From contig NZ_JADKRR010000002.1 of NCBI RefSeq assembly GCF_015351105.1, positions 310,001 to 374,000 on the forward strand: a stretch of DNA of 64,000 nucleotides, given 5' to 3'. Below the pieces are notes generated by a model. That model was given only the letters and a program-made list of their open reading frames with translations. It had not been told where the DNA came from and ran no database searches. Origin of the DNA: Clavibacter sp. VKM Ac-2872 (GTDB lineage: Bacteria > Actinomycetota > Actinomycetes > Actinomycetales > Microbacteriaceae). A program made the translations under genes and the position numbers. How positions within the stretch are numbered: position 1 is the first letter of the stretch; every line of letters starts with the position of its first letter. This document shows positions 1 through 9,319 of this stretch, in pieces.

Positions 1-199
1 CCTTCGCGGTGTCCTGGCGGAACGCGGTGGCCGTGCCGCCCGCGGCCTCGATCTCGGCGACGACGCGCTCCGCCGCCTCCAGCTGGATGTCGGTGACGAC
101 GACCGACGCGCCCTCCGCGGCGAGCGCGCGGGAGATCGCGGCGCCGATGCCGCTGCCTCCGCCTGTCACGAGAGCGGTCTTCGTGTCGAACCTGGCCAT
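1..199 (-). CDS. SDR-family oxidoreductase, N-terminal part (runs off the window)
   Basis: The first 66 codons of a minus-strand gene start at the ATG at 199, preceded by a good AGGAGG-type ribosome binding site. The visible N-terminus contains the Rossmann nucleotide-binding motif TGGGSGIG around residues 11-18, followed by the VVVTD end of beta-2. This is typical of classical NAD(P)-dependent short-chain dehydrogenases. Substrate cannot be told because the catalytic YxxxK part lies outside the window. Confidence 0.85.
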   Translation of the reverse strand, partial: MARFDTKTALVTGGGSGIGAAISRALAAEGASVVVTDIQLEAAERVVAEIEAAGGTATAFRQDTAK

Positions 200-390
200 G
201 GGGGACCTCCTCGTCCTGTGCGACGCGGATCCGCGCCGCACCTCGACGGTACGCCCGCGTGATCCGTCCATCCCGGGTTCACCCGTCGTCCACCCGGGCG
301 TCGGGGGCGCGCCCGGGGGCGCGAATACCTTCCAAGCGTCATGCGTCCGCCGTGCCCGGTGGAGACGCCCGAGATCGATGGAGACCCCAC

Positions 391-2466
391 ATGACCCTCA
401 CCCGTGAGACCCACCACCGGCTGCTGCCGATCCTGTCCCGCGACCCCCACGCGCGCGGCAAGCGCAGCACGGTCACCTGCCACCTCAAGTGCGACGACGC
501 GTGCACCAAGCCCGTCCCGAACGTCACCGACAACTCCTACTTCCGCGACATCGCGGGACGCGCCCTCTCGCGCCGCACGCTGCTCGGCGGTGCGGGCGCC
601 GGTGCCCTCGCGATCCTCGTGGCCCAGAACGCCGCGGCCCCCGGCGCCGAGGCCGCCGCCGCGCAGGCCGCGTCGAAGCTGCCCTTCACGGCGATCACGC
701 CCGTCGACGCCGCCGTCGACCAGTTCACCGTGCCGACCGGGTACCGCTGGCAGCCGATCATCCGCTGGGGCGACCCGCTCTTCAGCTACGCCGACGACTT
801 CGACGCCGACAACCAGACGGCCAAGCTCGCCGCGCGCCAGTTCGGCTACAACAACGACTACCTCGACATCATCCCGATCAACTCGCTGAACAAGGAGGCG
901 CTCCTCGTCGCCAACCACGAGTACACGAACGAGAACATCATGTTCCCGCCCGCGGCCGACGACGCCGAGCTCGACGAGCAGCGCCGCATCGGCAAGGCCT
1001 CGCACGGCATGTCCGTCGTCGCGCTCCGCCGGAAGACGGTCGGCCAGCCGTGGACGTACACGATCGGCCACCACCGCAACCGCCGCATCACCGCGGACAC
1101 GCCCTTCGCCGTGTCGGGCCCGGCCGCCGGATCCGCGTCGCTGCGCACCAAGGACGACCCGAAGGGCACGCGCATCCTCGGCACGCTCGGCAACTGCGCC
1201 GGCGGCACCACCCCGTGGGGCACCGTGCTCTCCGGCGAGGAGAACTTCAACGGCTACTTCCGCACCGCGGGGACGAGCGCCGCCGACAAGCGCTACGGCC
1301 TCGCCGACAAGGCGACGACCCGCGGCTGGGAGGCCATCGACCCGCGCTTCGACGCCCGCACCGCCGGCTACGAGAACGAGCCGAACCGCTTCGGCTGGAT
1401 CGTCGAGGTCGACCCGTTCGAGCCCGGCGAGGCGCCCGTGAAGCACACCGCGCTCGGCCGCTTCAAGCACGAGGGCGCGAACGTGATCCTCGGGAAGAGC
1501 GGCCACGTCGCCGCGTACATGGGCGACGACGAGCGCTTCGACTACCTCTACAAGTTCGTCTCGCACGACACGATGGTCACCGGCACCACGCGCCAGGACC
1601 GCAAGCGCAACAAGCAGCTGCTCACGCGCGGCGCGCTCTACGTGGCGCGCTTCGCGGGCGACTCGCCCGTCGCGGAGATCACGGGCACCGGCCAGCTCCC
1701 CTCCGACGGCTCGTTCGACGGCATCGGCCAGTGGATCCCGCTCGTGATCGACGGCGTCTGCCAGGTCCCCGGCTTCACGACCGAGGAGGCGCTCGTGCAC
1801 ACGCGCCTCGTCGCCGACGCGGCCGGCGCCACGAAGATGGACCGCTGCGAGGACGTCCAGCCGAGCCCCGTCACCGGCAAGATCTACGTCGCGTGCACCA
1901 ACAACACCGACCGCGGCAAGGCCGGCAAGGAGGGCGCCACGGAGATGAACCCGCGGACGACCAACCGCGACGGCCACATCGTGGAGATCACCGAGGACGG
2001 CGGCGACGCCCGATCCACCACCTTCACGTGGAACCTGCTGCTCGTCGCGGGCGACCCGGCGAAGAACGAGTCCACCTACTTCGCGGGCTTCCCGAAGGAT
2101 AAGGTCTCGCCCATCAGCTGCCCGGACAACGTCGCGTTCGACTCCGAGGGCAACCTCTGGATCTCCACCGACGGCGCCCCGAGCACCATCGGCCTCAACG
2201 ACGGCCTGTTCAAGGTCCCCGTCGAGGGCGCCGAGCGCGGCCACGTGCAGCAGTTCCTGTCCGTGCCCACCGAGGCGGAGACCTGCGGGCCGGTCGTGCA
2301 CGACACCGAGGGCATGGTGTTCGTCGCGGTGCAGCACCCGGGCGAGGACGGCTCGTTCGCCGAGCAGCACTCGTTCTTCCCCGACTACGTGCCCGCCGGC
2401 GCCACCCCGCCGAAGGGCGCCTGGCGCGGACCGCGCCCGTCGGTGATCCAGGTGTGGCGCGGCTGA
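391..2466 (+). CDS. PhoX-family (DUF839) phosphatase, Tat-exported
   Basis: A 691-residue protein of the PhoX/DUF839 family, which are Ca2+/Fe3+-dependent alkaline phosphatases that release phosphate from organic esters outside the cytoplasm. The N-terminus has a twin-arginine signal (SRRTLLGG near residue 60) and then a hydrophobic, Ala-rich stretch. The unusually long region before the Tat motif (KCDDACTKPVPN) is typical of actinobacterial PhoX-like proteins. Conserved family segments include GNCAGGTTPWGT, LSGEENFN, FKHEGAN and the late SCPDNVAFD. The ATG at 391 was chosen because reading upstream gives no family similarity. It stands alone on this strand; no pho box was recognised. Confidence 0.85.
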   Translation: MTLTRETHHRLLPILSRDPHARGKRSTVTCHLKCDDACTKPVPNVTDNSYFRDIAGRALSRRTLLGGAGAGALAILVAQNAAAPGAEAAAAQAASKLPFTAITPVDAAVDQFTVPTGYRWQPIIRWGDPLFSYADDFDADNQTAKLAARQFGYNNDYLDIIPINSLNKEALLVANHEYTNENIMFPPAADDAELDEQRRIGKASHGMSVVALRRKTVGQPWTYTIGHHRNRRITADTPFAVSGPAAGSASLRTKDDPKGTRILGTLGNCAGGTTPWGTVLSGEENFNGYFRTAGTSAADKRYGLADKATTRGWEAIDPRFDARTAGYENEPNRFGWIVEVDPFEPGEAPVKHTALGRFKHEGANVILGKSGHVAAYMGDDERFDYLYKFVSHDTMVTGTTRQDRKRNKQLLTRGALYVARFAGDSPVAEITGTGQLPSDGSFDGIGQWIPLVIDGVCQVPGFTTEEALVHTRLVADAAGATKMDRCEDVQPSPVTGKIYVACTNNTDRGKAGKEGATEMNPRTTNRDGHIVEITEDGGDARSTTFTWNLLLVAGDPAKNESTYFAGFPKDKVSPISCPDNVAFDSEGNLWISTDGAPSTIGLNDGLFKVPVEGAERGHVQQFLSVPTEAETCGPVVHDTEGMVFVAVQHPGEDGSFAEQHSFFPDYVPAGATPPKGAWRGPRPSVIQVWRG

Positions 2467-2617
2467 CCCGCGGGAGCTGCTCGCGGGGCGACCCGCTGAG
2501 CTGATCGGGGGGCCGGGGCGTGCGTGCGCCCCGGCCCTCGTGCGTGCGCCGGGCCCGCGGTGGCCGATCTCCGAGCGCATCCGGTCGTCCGGCGCGGCCG
2601 GGGCTAGCGTCGGGATC

Positions 2618-3001
2618 ATGGCCGAGCGTCCGCAGGATCCCGACGCCGACGCCGACGCGTCTGCCGCCGCGGCGTCCGCCGCCGCGGCCTCTGCCGCCGC
2701 GATCGAGGCGGAGCGCTGGCTGGTCGTGGACGGGCGGCGCTGGCCCCGCACGGATCCGTCGCTGCCGCCCGAGCTGGTCGAGGCGCTCACCTCCCACCTC
2801 GGCCGCGGCCGGTCGGGGGTCCGCGCGGCGAAGCGCGCCGGCGACGACGCCGCGATCGCGACGGCCCGCGAGCGCGTGAGCCTCGCGAAGCACGGCCTCG
2901 GCGAGCGCGGCCCCCGCTGGTGGGACGAGCCGGAGGACGCGCGCCTCGCGCGGGCGCAGGAGGCGCTGCGGGCGCTGGAGGCGCTCGACGCGTCCGCCTG
3001 A
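2618..3001 (+). CDS. Conserved hypothetical protein, Ala-rich N-terminus
   Basis: A 127-residue protein. After a low-complexity Asp/Ala N-terminus comes a conserved-looking core: WLVVDGRRWPRTDPSLP, a charged helical middle, then LGERGPRWWDE. Homologues with this WxxxxGRRWxxxDP...GERGxxWW pattern are common in Actinobacteria and are sometimes labelled 'biopolymer transporter Tol' without experimental basis. No signal peptide or membrane segment. The ATG at 2618 is the first start after the GC-rich leader. Function unknown. Confidence 0.7.
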   Translation: MAERPQDPDADADASAAAASAAAASAAAIEAERWLVVDGRRWPRTDPSLPPELVEALTSHLGRGRSGVRAAKRAGDDAAIATARERVSLAKHGLGERGPRWWDEPEDARLARAQEALRALEALDASA

Positions 3002-3048
3002 CCGATCGTCGCGCGCAGCCGGGACGGACCGCGGGCCAGGCTGGACGC

Positions 3049-3654
3049 ATGCAGCTCTACTCCGCGCTCCCCCTCGTCCGTGCCCGGCAGATCGCGTCCG
3101 ACACCGCGGCGCTCGCGGGCATCGTCATGTCGGTGCTCGTGGGGATCGCCGTGGCCGCGCTCATCCGCCCGCTCGGCGAGCTCGGGCGCAGCATGGAGGA
3201 GTCGGGCGCGCGGCTCAGCGGATCCATGACCGACGCCGCCGACGCCCTCGGCCGCCTGCCGCTCGTGGGCGACGCGGCGCGCGGCCCGTTCGAGGACGCG
3301 AGCGGCATCGGATCCGGCCTCGTGCAGGCCGGGCGGGACCAGCAGTCGCTCGTCGGCACCATCGCGCTCCTGCTGGGGCTCCTCGTGGCGCTCGTGCCGA
3401 TCGCGTTCATCGTGCGGCACTGGCTGCTGCGGCGCGTGTCGTTCGTGCGGCGCGCGGCCGCCGCCCGATCCCTCGCCGCGACGCCCGGCGGCACCGAGCT
3501 GCTCGCGCTGCGGGCGCTGTCGTCGCGGAAGCCGGCGTCGCTCCTGAAGGCGCACCCGGATCCGGTCGCCGGATGGCGCGCGGGCGACCCGCGCGCCATC
3601 CGGCAGCTCGCCGACCTGGCGCTGCGCGACGCGGGGGTGTCGGCGGGGCGCTGA
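3049..3654 (+). CDS. Hypothetical two-TM membrane protein
   Basis: A 201-residue protein with two clear membrane segments. One is near residues 21-41 (LAGIVMSVLVGIAVAALI) and the second near 105-125 (LLLGLLVALVPIAFIV). The extracytoplasmic loop of about 60 residues between them is rich in Gly, Ser and Asp. The C-terminal cytoplasmic part is Ala/Arg-rich and ends with DPRAIRQLADLALRDAG. It looks like a conserved actinobacterial membrane protein without assigned function. It starts 47 bases after the preceding gene and may be cotranscribed. Confidence 0.7.
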   Translation: MQLYSALPLVRARQIASDTAALAGIVMSVLVGIAVAALIRPLGELGRSMEESGARLSGSMTDAADALGRLPLVGDAARGPFEDASGIGSGLVQAGRDQQSLVGTIALLLGLLVALVPIAFIVRHWLLRRVSFVRRAAAARSLAATPGGTELLALRALSSRKPASLLKAHPDPVAGWRAGDPRAIRQLADLALRDAGVSAGR

Positions 3655-3710
3655 TCCGGCGCGGCCGCCCGATGTGACGCGGGGCGCAGGGGAGGAGCAT
3701 CCTCGAACCC

Positions 3711-4448
3711 ATGTCGCCTCTCCTCCTGGCCGGCCTCGCCGGCCTGCTCTCCGGGCTGTCGCTGGTCGTCGGGTCGCTCGTCGCGTGGTTCGTGAAGGTG
3801 CCGCGCGAGGTCGTCGCGCTGGTGATGGCGTTCGGCGCGGGCGTGCTCATCTCGGCGCTGTCGTTCGACCTGGTCGACGAGGCGGCGGCGAGCGGCGGCG
3901 TGATCCCCACGCTCGGCGGCTTCGTCGCGGGCGCGGTCGTGTACGTGGTGCTCGACCAGATCCTCGAGCACGGCGGGTTCCGCCGGAAGCACCACGGCAA
4001 GTCGGGCGGCGGAGGCGGCACCGGTGTGGGGATCGCGCTCGGCGCCCTGCTCGACGGCGTGCCCGAGACAGCCGTGCAGGGCCTCAGCCTCACGGGCGGC
4101 GGGGCGCTGAGCATCGGCGTGCTCGTGGCGGTCGTCATCTCGAACTTCCCCGAGGGCATGTCGAGCACGGCCGACCTCAAGCAGAGCGGACGCAGCGCGC
4201 GCTACGTGTTCGGGCTCTGGACCTCCATCGCCGTGGTCTGCGCGCTCTCGTCCCTCGGCGGCTACGCACTGCTCGGCGGCCTGCCGGAGAGCGGCCAGTC
4301 GGTGGTGATGGCGTTCGCGGCCGGCGCGATCCTCGCGATGATCTGCGACACGATGATCCCCGAGGCGTTCCGCAAGGCGCAGGCGCTCACCGGGCTCGTG
4401 ACGGTGCTCGGCTTCGTGGCGAGCTACGCGGTGCACCAGGCGGGATGA
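3711..4448 (+). CDS. ZIP-family metal transporter
   Basis: A 245-residue integral membrane protein with about seven hydrophobic segments and a Gly/His-rich loop (RKHHGKSGGGGG) near residues 87-100, matching the ZIP family of divalent-metal permeases. The TM4 signature appears as SNFPEGMS instead of the usual HNxPEG. The preceding helix GALLDGVPETAVQG holds acidic residues usual in the transport path. The His-to-Ser change makes the metal specificity uncertain. ATG at 3711 gives a family-typical N-terminus. Confidence 0.8.
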   Translation: MSPLLLAGLAGLLSGLSLVVGSLVAWFVKVPREVVALVMAFGAGVLISALSFDLVDEAAASGGVIPTLGGFVAGAVVYVVLDQILEHGGFRRKHHGKSGGGGGTGVGIALGALLDGVPETAVQGLSLTGGGALSIGVLVAVVISNFPEGMSSTADLKQSGRSARYVFGLWTSIAVVCALSSLGGYALLGGLPESGQSVVMAFAAGAILAMICDTMIPEAFRKAQALTGLVTVLGFVASYAVHQAG

Positions 4449-4496
4449 ACCCGACCGGGACCGTCGCGATCCACGCTGAGCTGAGAGACTTCCCCG

Positions 4497-5147
4497 GTGA
4501 CCGATGCTCCCGGATCCGCGCCGGACCGACCGCGCTGGCATCGATCGTGGATCCTGCCGCTGCTCGCCGCCCCGGTGATCTTCGTCGTGTCCATCCTCAT
4601 CAGCGGCGCGATGCTGGACGCGGACGGGCGCGTCTGGCACCTGCTCGCGATGATCCCCACCGTCATCGCCCTCCTCGGTCCCGTGGCCGCCATCGTGCTC
4701 TCGATCGTCAACGCGCTGTGGGCGAGGAAGCACCCGCGCCGCCCCGGCGTCTTCGGGAGGCTCTCCGACGCGGACGCCGCGAGCCGGGGTCTGACGCGCG
4801 AGGAGTACGGCGTCTACAAGGGCGACGTCTTCGTGCTGAACCCGGGGAGGCTGACGGTCACCTCGGCGAGCGGGCTCCTGGCGCTCTCCATCGCGTTGAC
4901 GGCGATCTCCGTCTTCGTGCTCGTCATGATCGGCATCCTCATCGCGCAGGATGCCGGCCTCCTGGCGAAGACCCCGGGGGACAGGGTGCTCACTCCGGTC
5001 GAGTGGTTCTTCGTGGCCGTGTCCTTCATCGCCCCGTTCGCCGGGTGGCACCTCTACCGCGTGGAGCGGAAGGCCCAGAAGCTCCGCCTCTCCCGCGGGC
5101 TCCCCGAGGACCTCCGCAAGCAGGATCGGAGGAACCGGGCCCGCTGA
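4497..5147 (+). CDS. Hypothetical membrane protein (four predicted TM segments)
   Basis: A 216-residue protein starting at a GTG. It has hydrophobic segments near residues 19-38 (ILPLLAAPVIFVVSILI), 48-75 (LAMIPTVIALLGPVAAIVLSIV), 122-150 and 165-180. A polar stretch between helices 2 and 3 carries ARKHPRRPGVFGRL. The tail is highly basic (RKQDRRNRAR). I do not recognise a family. The gene is separated by 48 bases from the ZIP gene and converges with a MarR gene downstream. Confidence 0.65.
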   Translation: MTDAPGSAPDRPRWHRSWILPLLAAPVIFVVSILISGAMLDADGRVWHLLAMIPTVIALLGPVAAIVLSIVNALWARKHPRRPGVFGRLSDADAASRGLTREEYGVYKGDVFVLNPGRLTVTSASGLLALSIALTAISVFVLVMIGILIAQDAGLLAKTPGDRVLTPVEWFFVAVSFIAPFAGWHLYRVERKAQKLRLSRGLPEDLRKQDRRNRAR

Positions 5148-5172
5148 GCGGGCGGATCCGCCGCTGCTGCCC

Positions 5173-5673
5173 TCAGGCGTCGGCGGGACGGTCGCGCGGC
5201 GAGACGTTGAAGCGGTGCAGCAGCGCCGCGAACTGCTCGACGTCGGCGGCGTCCCACGCGTGCAGGCGGTTCTGCAGGCGCTCGCGCGTGCCCCTCCGCA
5301 CCTCCTCGAGCCGCTCCTCGGCGAGCGGCGTGAGGGTGAGGATCGTGGAGCGGCGGTCGGCGGGATCCGGCTCGTCTTGCACGTACCCGGCCTCGCGCAG
5401 CACGCGGAGGTGCCGGCTCACCGAGCTCTTGTCCATGACGAGACCGGCGGCGACGGCGCCCGCGGATGCGGGCCCCTCGGTGCGGATCCACCGGGCGACG
5501 GCGAACGCGCCGGGCTGGAGGCCGGCGTGGAACGCGGCCGCCTCCTCGACGCGCAGCGAGCGGATCTGCATGAGGAGCGCCCCGAGCTCGGTCGCGACGG
5601 CCGAGACGCCGGAGGACACGGCGGCCGAGGGGTCGTCGGCGGGCGCGGGCACGTCGGCGGTTCCGGGGATCAC
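5173..5673 (-). CDS. MarR-family transcriptional regulator
   Basis: A 166-residue winged-helix regulator. The central part has the MarR fold: recognition region MDKSSVSRHLRVLREAGYV, followed by the wing with DPADRRSTILTLT, a highly conserved DxRxx motif. The dimerisation helices flank it. A GTG at 5673 was chosen as start; an alternative start further in is possible. Target unknown; the gene lies between two convergent or divergent unrelated genes. MarR proteins usually repress adjacent efflux or stress genes. Confidence 0.85.
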   Translation of the reverse strand: MIPGTADVPAPADDPSAAVSSGVSAVATELGALLMQIRSLRVEEAAAFHAGLQPGAFAVARWIRTEGPASAGAVAAGLVMDKSSVSRHLRVLREAGYVQDEPDPADRRSTILTLTPLAEERLEEVRRGTRERLQNRLHAWDAADVEQFAALLHRFNVSPRDRPADA

Positions 5674-5854
5674 GGAGGAGACCCTAACCGACCTCGATCC
5701 GCGCACCCGCCACGCTCGCGGACGGCGGCCAGGCGAGGGGGCGCGGCGGAGGGCGCGGCGGGGGCGCGGGGCGGACGGCGGGCCCCCGGATCCGGGCGCC
5801 CGGCCGCCCCTGGTAGCCTCGTCCGCGCAGGCGGGGACGACGAAGGCGAGCCAC

Positions 5855-7657
5855 ATGACCGACGACACGCACGACACCGGCCACCGCGACGGCGGAGCGG
5901 CCGAGCCTCCCCTCCTCAGCCGCAGGGAGCTGCGTCGCCGCCAGCAGGAGATGGAGCGCAGCTCGACCGAGCCGTCGGGCGACGCGCACCGCTGGGTGGA
6001 TCCGTTCCCCGCCGTGCCCCGCACCTCCGACGGCGGCCTGTTCGGACCCGACCGCGTGCGTCCCGGTGCCGCGCCCGTCGAGGCCCCGACGTCCGGCGAC
6101 GAGGCTGAGCCCGCGCCCCAGGCGGAGTCCGACGCGCACGACGACGACGCGTCGGGTGCCGAGCCCGACGAGGAGATCGTCGTCGGCACGCACGCCTTCG
6201 ACGAGCTGTTCGACGACGCGGACGACGACGTGGATCCCGAGGACCGCGTCCCCGACACCACCGCTCCCGCCCAGGACGCCGACGCGGACGACGCCCGCCC
6301 CGCCGCGGCACCGTCCCCCTTCGACGCCGTCGTCTCCCCCGAGGCCGGATCCGCGTGGACCGTCCCCGCCCCGCACGTCGTGAACGCGCACCCCTTCCGC
6401 ATGCCGCTGCGCCCGAGCTCGGAGGCATCCGAGACGGCCGGCGGCGAGAGCGCCGCCCCCGCCTGGTCCGGGTCCCCGGCCGCGCCCGCCGACTCCTCCC
6501 CCGTCGACGACGCCCCGCCCGCCCGCACGGCCGCCGCCCCGGTCGAGCCCCAGCCGACCCCGGTCGCCTCGCTCCCCGCCGCGCCCGACGACCTCGAGGA
6601 GCCCGCCGACGACCGTCGCCCCGGGACCGACCTCACGGCGTTCCCCGACGCGGATCCCCAGCGCTACGTCATGCGCACCCCGCGCGCCGACGCCGCCACG
6701 AGCGCCCTCACCCTCTTCCCCGAGCAGACCGGCCAACGCCCGCCGCGTGGCCCCGCGATCGCGCGCACGGGCTTCCGCGGCTTCATGAACACCGTCACGG
6801 GCGGCGTCTTCAAGATCGGCCCGGGCGCCGAGGAGGCCGCCGCGAACGCGGAGGTCGCCCGCCGCGAGGGCGACGAGCGCGTGATCCGCCAGGCCACCTG
6901 GTCGCGCGCGGTCAGCGTGCTGGTCGCCAACCGCAAGGGCGGCGTCGGCAAGACGCCCACCTCCCTCATCCTCGGCGGCGTGCTCGGCTCCATCCGCGGC
7001 GGATCCGTCGCCGTGGTCGAGGTCACCGACGACCCCGGGGCGCTCGGCTACCGCGCCGAGGGCCAGCCGACCCGCGGGCTCGGCGAGCTCGTGCGCGACC
7101 GCGACGAGATCCACAGCGCCGGCCAGCTCGCCGGCTACACCGCGCCGCAGACGAGCTTCGCCTCCGTCGTCGCGTCCGTCGGGCCGCGCCGCGAGCTCAC
7201 GGGCGACGACGTGATCGGGGTCGCGCGCCTCATCGACGAGTACTACGCGGTGCGCGTGATGGACTCCGGCAACCAGCCCTCGTCCTCCGCGTTCCGCGGC
7301 GCCATCGAGGTCACCGACGTGCTCGTCGTCCCCGTGCTCAACGCGGGCGACGCGGTGCTCGAGGCCGTGGCGCTGCTCGACTTCCTGCGCGAGCTGGGCG
7401 GCCACGCGGCCATGCTCGCGGACAACGCCGTCATCATCCGCCTGCACGACGGCCGTCCCGAGGACCCCGCGGTCGTCGCGCGCATCGACCGCATCCTCGG
7501 CGACGCCCGCCCGGCCCAGATCTTCACGGTGCCGTACGACGCGCACATCGCGGAGCGCGGCCCGATCTCGCTCGCCTCGCTCGACCCCGTGGTCGCGCGC
7601 GCGTTCACGGCCGCGACGGCCGGGGTCGTGCAGCGGCTCGCGCACGCGGTCCGCTGA
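5855..7657 (+). CDS. MinD/ParA-like ATPase with long acidic N-terminal region
   Basis: A 600-residue protein. Residues 1 to about 330 are low-complexity, rich in Asp, Pro, Ala and Ser, after a short basic stretch (SRRELRRRQQ). The C-terminal ~240 residues form a SIMIBI-class P-loop ATPase with a deviant Walker A motif, NRKGGVGKTPTS, keeping the signature Lys. Further motifs are VTDDPGALG and MDSGNQPSS. Such proteins are described as chromosome-partitioning or flagellar-assembly-type MinD ATPases, but no ParB partner is nearby. The unusual Pro after GKT and the long disordered arm set it apart from true ParA. Its stop overlaps the start region of the MATE gene. Confidence 0.8.
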   Translation: MTDDTHDTGHRDGGAAEPPLLSRRELRRRQQEMERSSTEPSGDAHRWVDPFPAVPRTSDGGLFGPDRVRPGAAPVEAPTSGDEAEPAPQAESDAHDDDASGAEPDEEIVVGTHAFDELFDDADDDVDPEDRVPDTTAPAQDADADDARPAAAPSPFDAVVSPEAGSAWTVPAPHVVNAHPFRMPLRPSSEASETAGGESAAPAWSGSPAAPADSSPVDDAPPARTAAAPVEPQPTPVASLPAAPDDLEEPADDRRPGTDLTAFPDADPQRYVMRTPRADAATSALTLFPEQTGQRPPRGPAIARTGFRGFMNTVTGGVFKIGPGAEEAAANAEVARREGDERVIRQATWSRAVSVLVANRKGGVGKTPTSLILGGVLGSIRGGSVAVVEVTDDPGALGYRAEGQPTRGLGELVRDRDEIHSAGQLAGYTAPQTSFASVVASVGPRRELTGDDVIGVARLIDEYYAVRVMDSGNQPSSSAFRGAIEVTDVLVVPVLNAGDAVLEAVALLDFLRELGGHAAMLADNAVIIRLHDGRPEDPAVVARIDRILGDARPAQIFTVPYDAHIAERGPISLASLDPVVARAFTAATAGVVQRLAHAVR

Positions 7658-9066
7658 CGGGCGCGTCCGAGGGCGGATCCGCCGGGCACCGCCCGCGGAT
7701 CCGCCGCCCGCTCGACCGCGAGATCCTCGCGCTGGCCGTGCCCGCGCTCGGCGCGCTCGTGGCCGAGCCGCTGTTCCTCCTCACCGACACGGCGCTCGTC
7801 GGGCACCTCGGCAGCGCGCCGCTCGCCGGCCTCGGCATCGCGAGCGTGATCCTGCAGACGATCGTCGGCCTCCTCGTCTTCCTCGCCTACGCGACGACCC
7901 CCACGGTCGCCCGGCGGCTCGGCGCGGGCGACCGGCCGGGCGCGATCCGCGCGGGCATCGACGGCCTGTGGCTCGCGCTCGCGCTCGGCGCGGTGGTGCT
8001 GGTCGTGGGGCTCGTGGTCGCGGATCCGCTCGTGCGCGCCCTCGGGGACACGGGCGGCGCCGACGCGGATCCGGCCGCCACCGCCGCCGTGGTCGACGCC
8101 GCGCGCACCTACCTCGGCATCTCGCTCGCCGGGATGCCCGCGATGCTCCTCGTCATCGCCGCGACCGGCCTCCTCCGCGGCCTCCAGGACACGCGCACCC
8201 CGCTCGTCGTCGCGGTCTCCGGCTTCGCGGCGAACGCGGCGCTCAACGCGTTCCTCATCTACGGCCTCGGGTTCGGGATCGCCGGACCCGCGTGGGGCAC
8301 CGTCATCGCGCAGTGGGGCATGGCGTCGGTCTTCGTCCTGATCGCGGTGCGCGCCGCCCGCGAGACCGGCACGACGCTGCGCCCCGGGATCCGCGGCGTC
8401 GCGCGCTCGGCCGCATCGGGCGGCTGGCTGCTCGTGCGCACGGCGTCGCTCCGAGCGGCGATCCTCGCGACGGTCGCGGTGGGCGCGGGCCTCGGGGTCT
8501 CCGGGCTCGCCACCCTGCAGATCGCGCTCACGCTCTTCTCGACCGTCGCGTTCGTGCTCGACGCGCTCGCCATCGCCGGCCAGGCGCTCGTCGGCCACGG
8601 CCTCGGCGCCGACGACGTGCCGCGCGTGCGCGCCGTGTCCCGTCGGCTCGTGCAGTGGGGCGTCGGCCTCGGGGCGATCCTCGGCCTCGTGCTCGCGGCC
8701 CTCTCGCCGCTGCTCGGGCCGGTCTTCACGGGCGACGCGGACATCCACCGGATGCTCACCGCCGTGACCCTCGTGCTCGCCGTCGGCCTGCCCGTCGCGG
8801 GGTACGTGTTCGTGCTCGACGGCGTGCTCATCGGCGCGGGCGACGCGCGCTACCTCGCCCTCGCGGGCCTCGTGAACCTCGCGATCTACGCCCCCGCGCT
8901 CGTCCTCGTGGCCTGGCTCACCGAGACCGGCCGCGTCGCCGGCACCCCCTCCCTCCTCGCGCTGTGGGCCGCGTTCGGCCTCGTCTACATCGGCGCGCGG
9001 GCGCTCACGCTCGGCTTGCGGGCGCGCGGCGACCGGTGGATCGTGACGGGGGTGGCGCGGGCCTGA
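7654..9066 (+). CDS. MATE-family (DinF-like) multidrug efflux transporter
   Basis: About 470 residues with 12 hydrophobic segments in two six-helix halves, as in the MATE exporters, which move cationic drugs or metabolites out using a Na+ or H+ gradient. The N-terminal signature REILALAVPALGALVAEPLF and TDTALVGHLG is that of the DinF subgroup. No ATG or GTG precedes the conserved N-terminus without deep overlap into the ATPase gene. The most likely start is the CTG at 7654, overlapping the ATPase stop by four bases. A GTG at 7738 would remove part of TM1. The overlap suggests translational coupling. Confidence 0.85.
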   Translation: MTGASEGGSAGHRPRIRRPLDREILALAVPALGALVAEPLFLLTDTALVGHLGSAPLAGLGIASVILQTIVGLLVFLAYATTPTVARRLGAGDRPGAIRAGIDGLWLALALGAVVLVVGLVVADPLVRALGDTGGADADPAATAAVVDAARTYLGISLAGMPAMLLVIAATGLLRGLQDTRTPLVVAVSGFAANAALNAFLIYGLGFGIAGPAWGTVIAQWGMASVFVLIAVRAARETGTTLRPGIRGVARSAASGGWLLVRTASLRAAILATVAVGAGLGVSGLATLQIALTLFSTVAFVLDALAIAGQALVGHGLGADDVPRVRAVSRRLVQWGVGLGAILGLVLAALSPLLGPVFTGDADIHRMLTAVTLVLAVGLPVAGYVFVLDGVLIGAGDARYLALAGLVNLAIYAPALVLVAWLTETGRVAGTPSLLALWAAFGLVYIGARALTLGLRARGDRWIVTGVARA

Positions 9067-9091
9067 GCCGCACCGACCGCGCGTGCGCGGA

Positions 9092-9319
9092 TCAGCGCCC
9101 CAGACGGCGGCGCAGCCGGGCCCGACGGAGGGCCCACGCACCGGGGGCGTCGACCACGCGGACCCATCCGGCATCGACCTCCCCGTCGACGTCGACGACG
9201 ACGTATCGCCCTTCGCCCGGGTCGAAGTAGACGCTCTTGCCGAAGCGGCGGAGGTTCTCCGCGGCGTGTGCGGCGAGCCGGTGCGCCCTGCGCTGGGCCT
9301 CGGCGCTGTAGGGCGTCAT
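9092..9319 (-). CDS. Hypothetical small protein (75 aa)
   Basis: A 75-residue protein starting at the ATG at 9319, whose first bases overlap the stop of the upstream gene (ATGA arrangement). It has a basic helical N-terminal half (EAQRRAHRLAAHAAENLRR), then GKSVYFDPGEGRYVVVDVDG and a basic C-terminus. Family unknown. The coupling to the upstream gene is the best evidence that it is translated. Confidence 0.55.
   Translation of the reverse strand: MTPYSAEAQRRAHRLAAHAAENLRRFGKSVYFDPGEGRYVVVDVDGEVDAGWVRVVDAPGAWALRRARLRRRLGR

Noticed and set aside
166-3555. Very long open frames antisense to the PhoX and following genes (over 1000 codons)
   Set aside because: In DNA with more than 70% GC, stop codons are rare, so frames opposite real genes stay open by chance. 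The proteins are Arg/Gly/Ala-rich without domain motifs.
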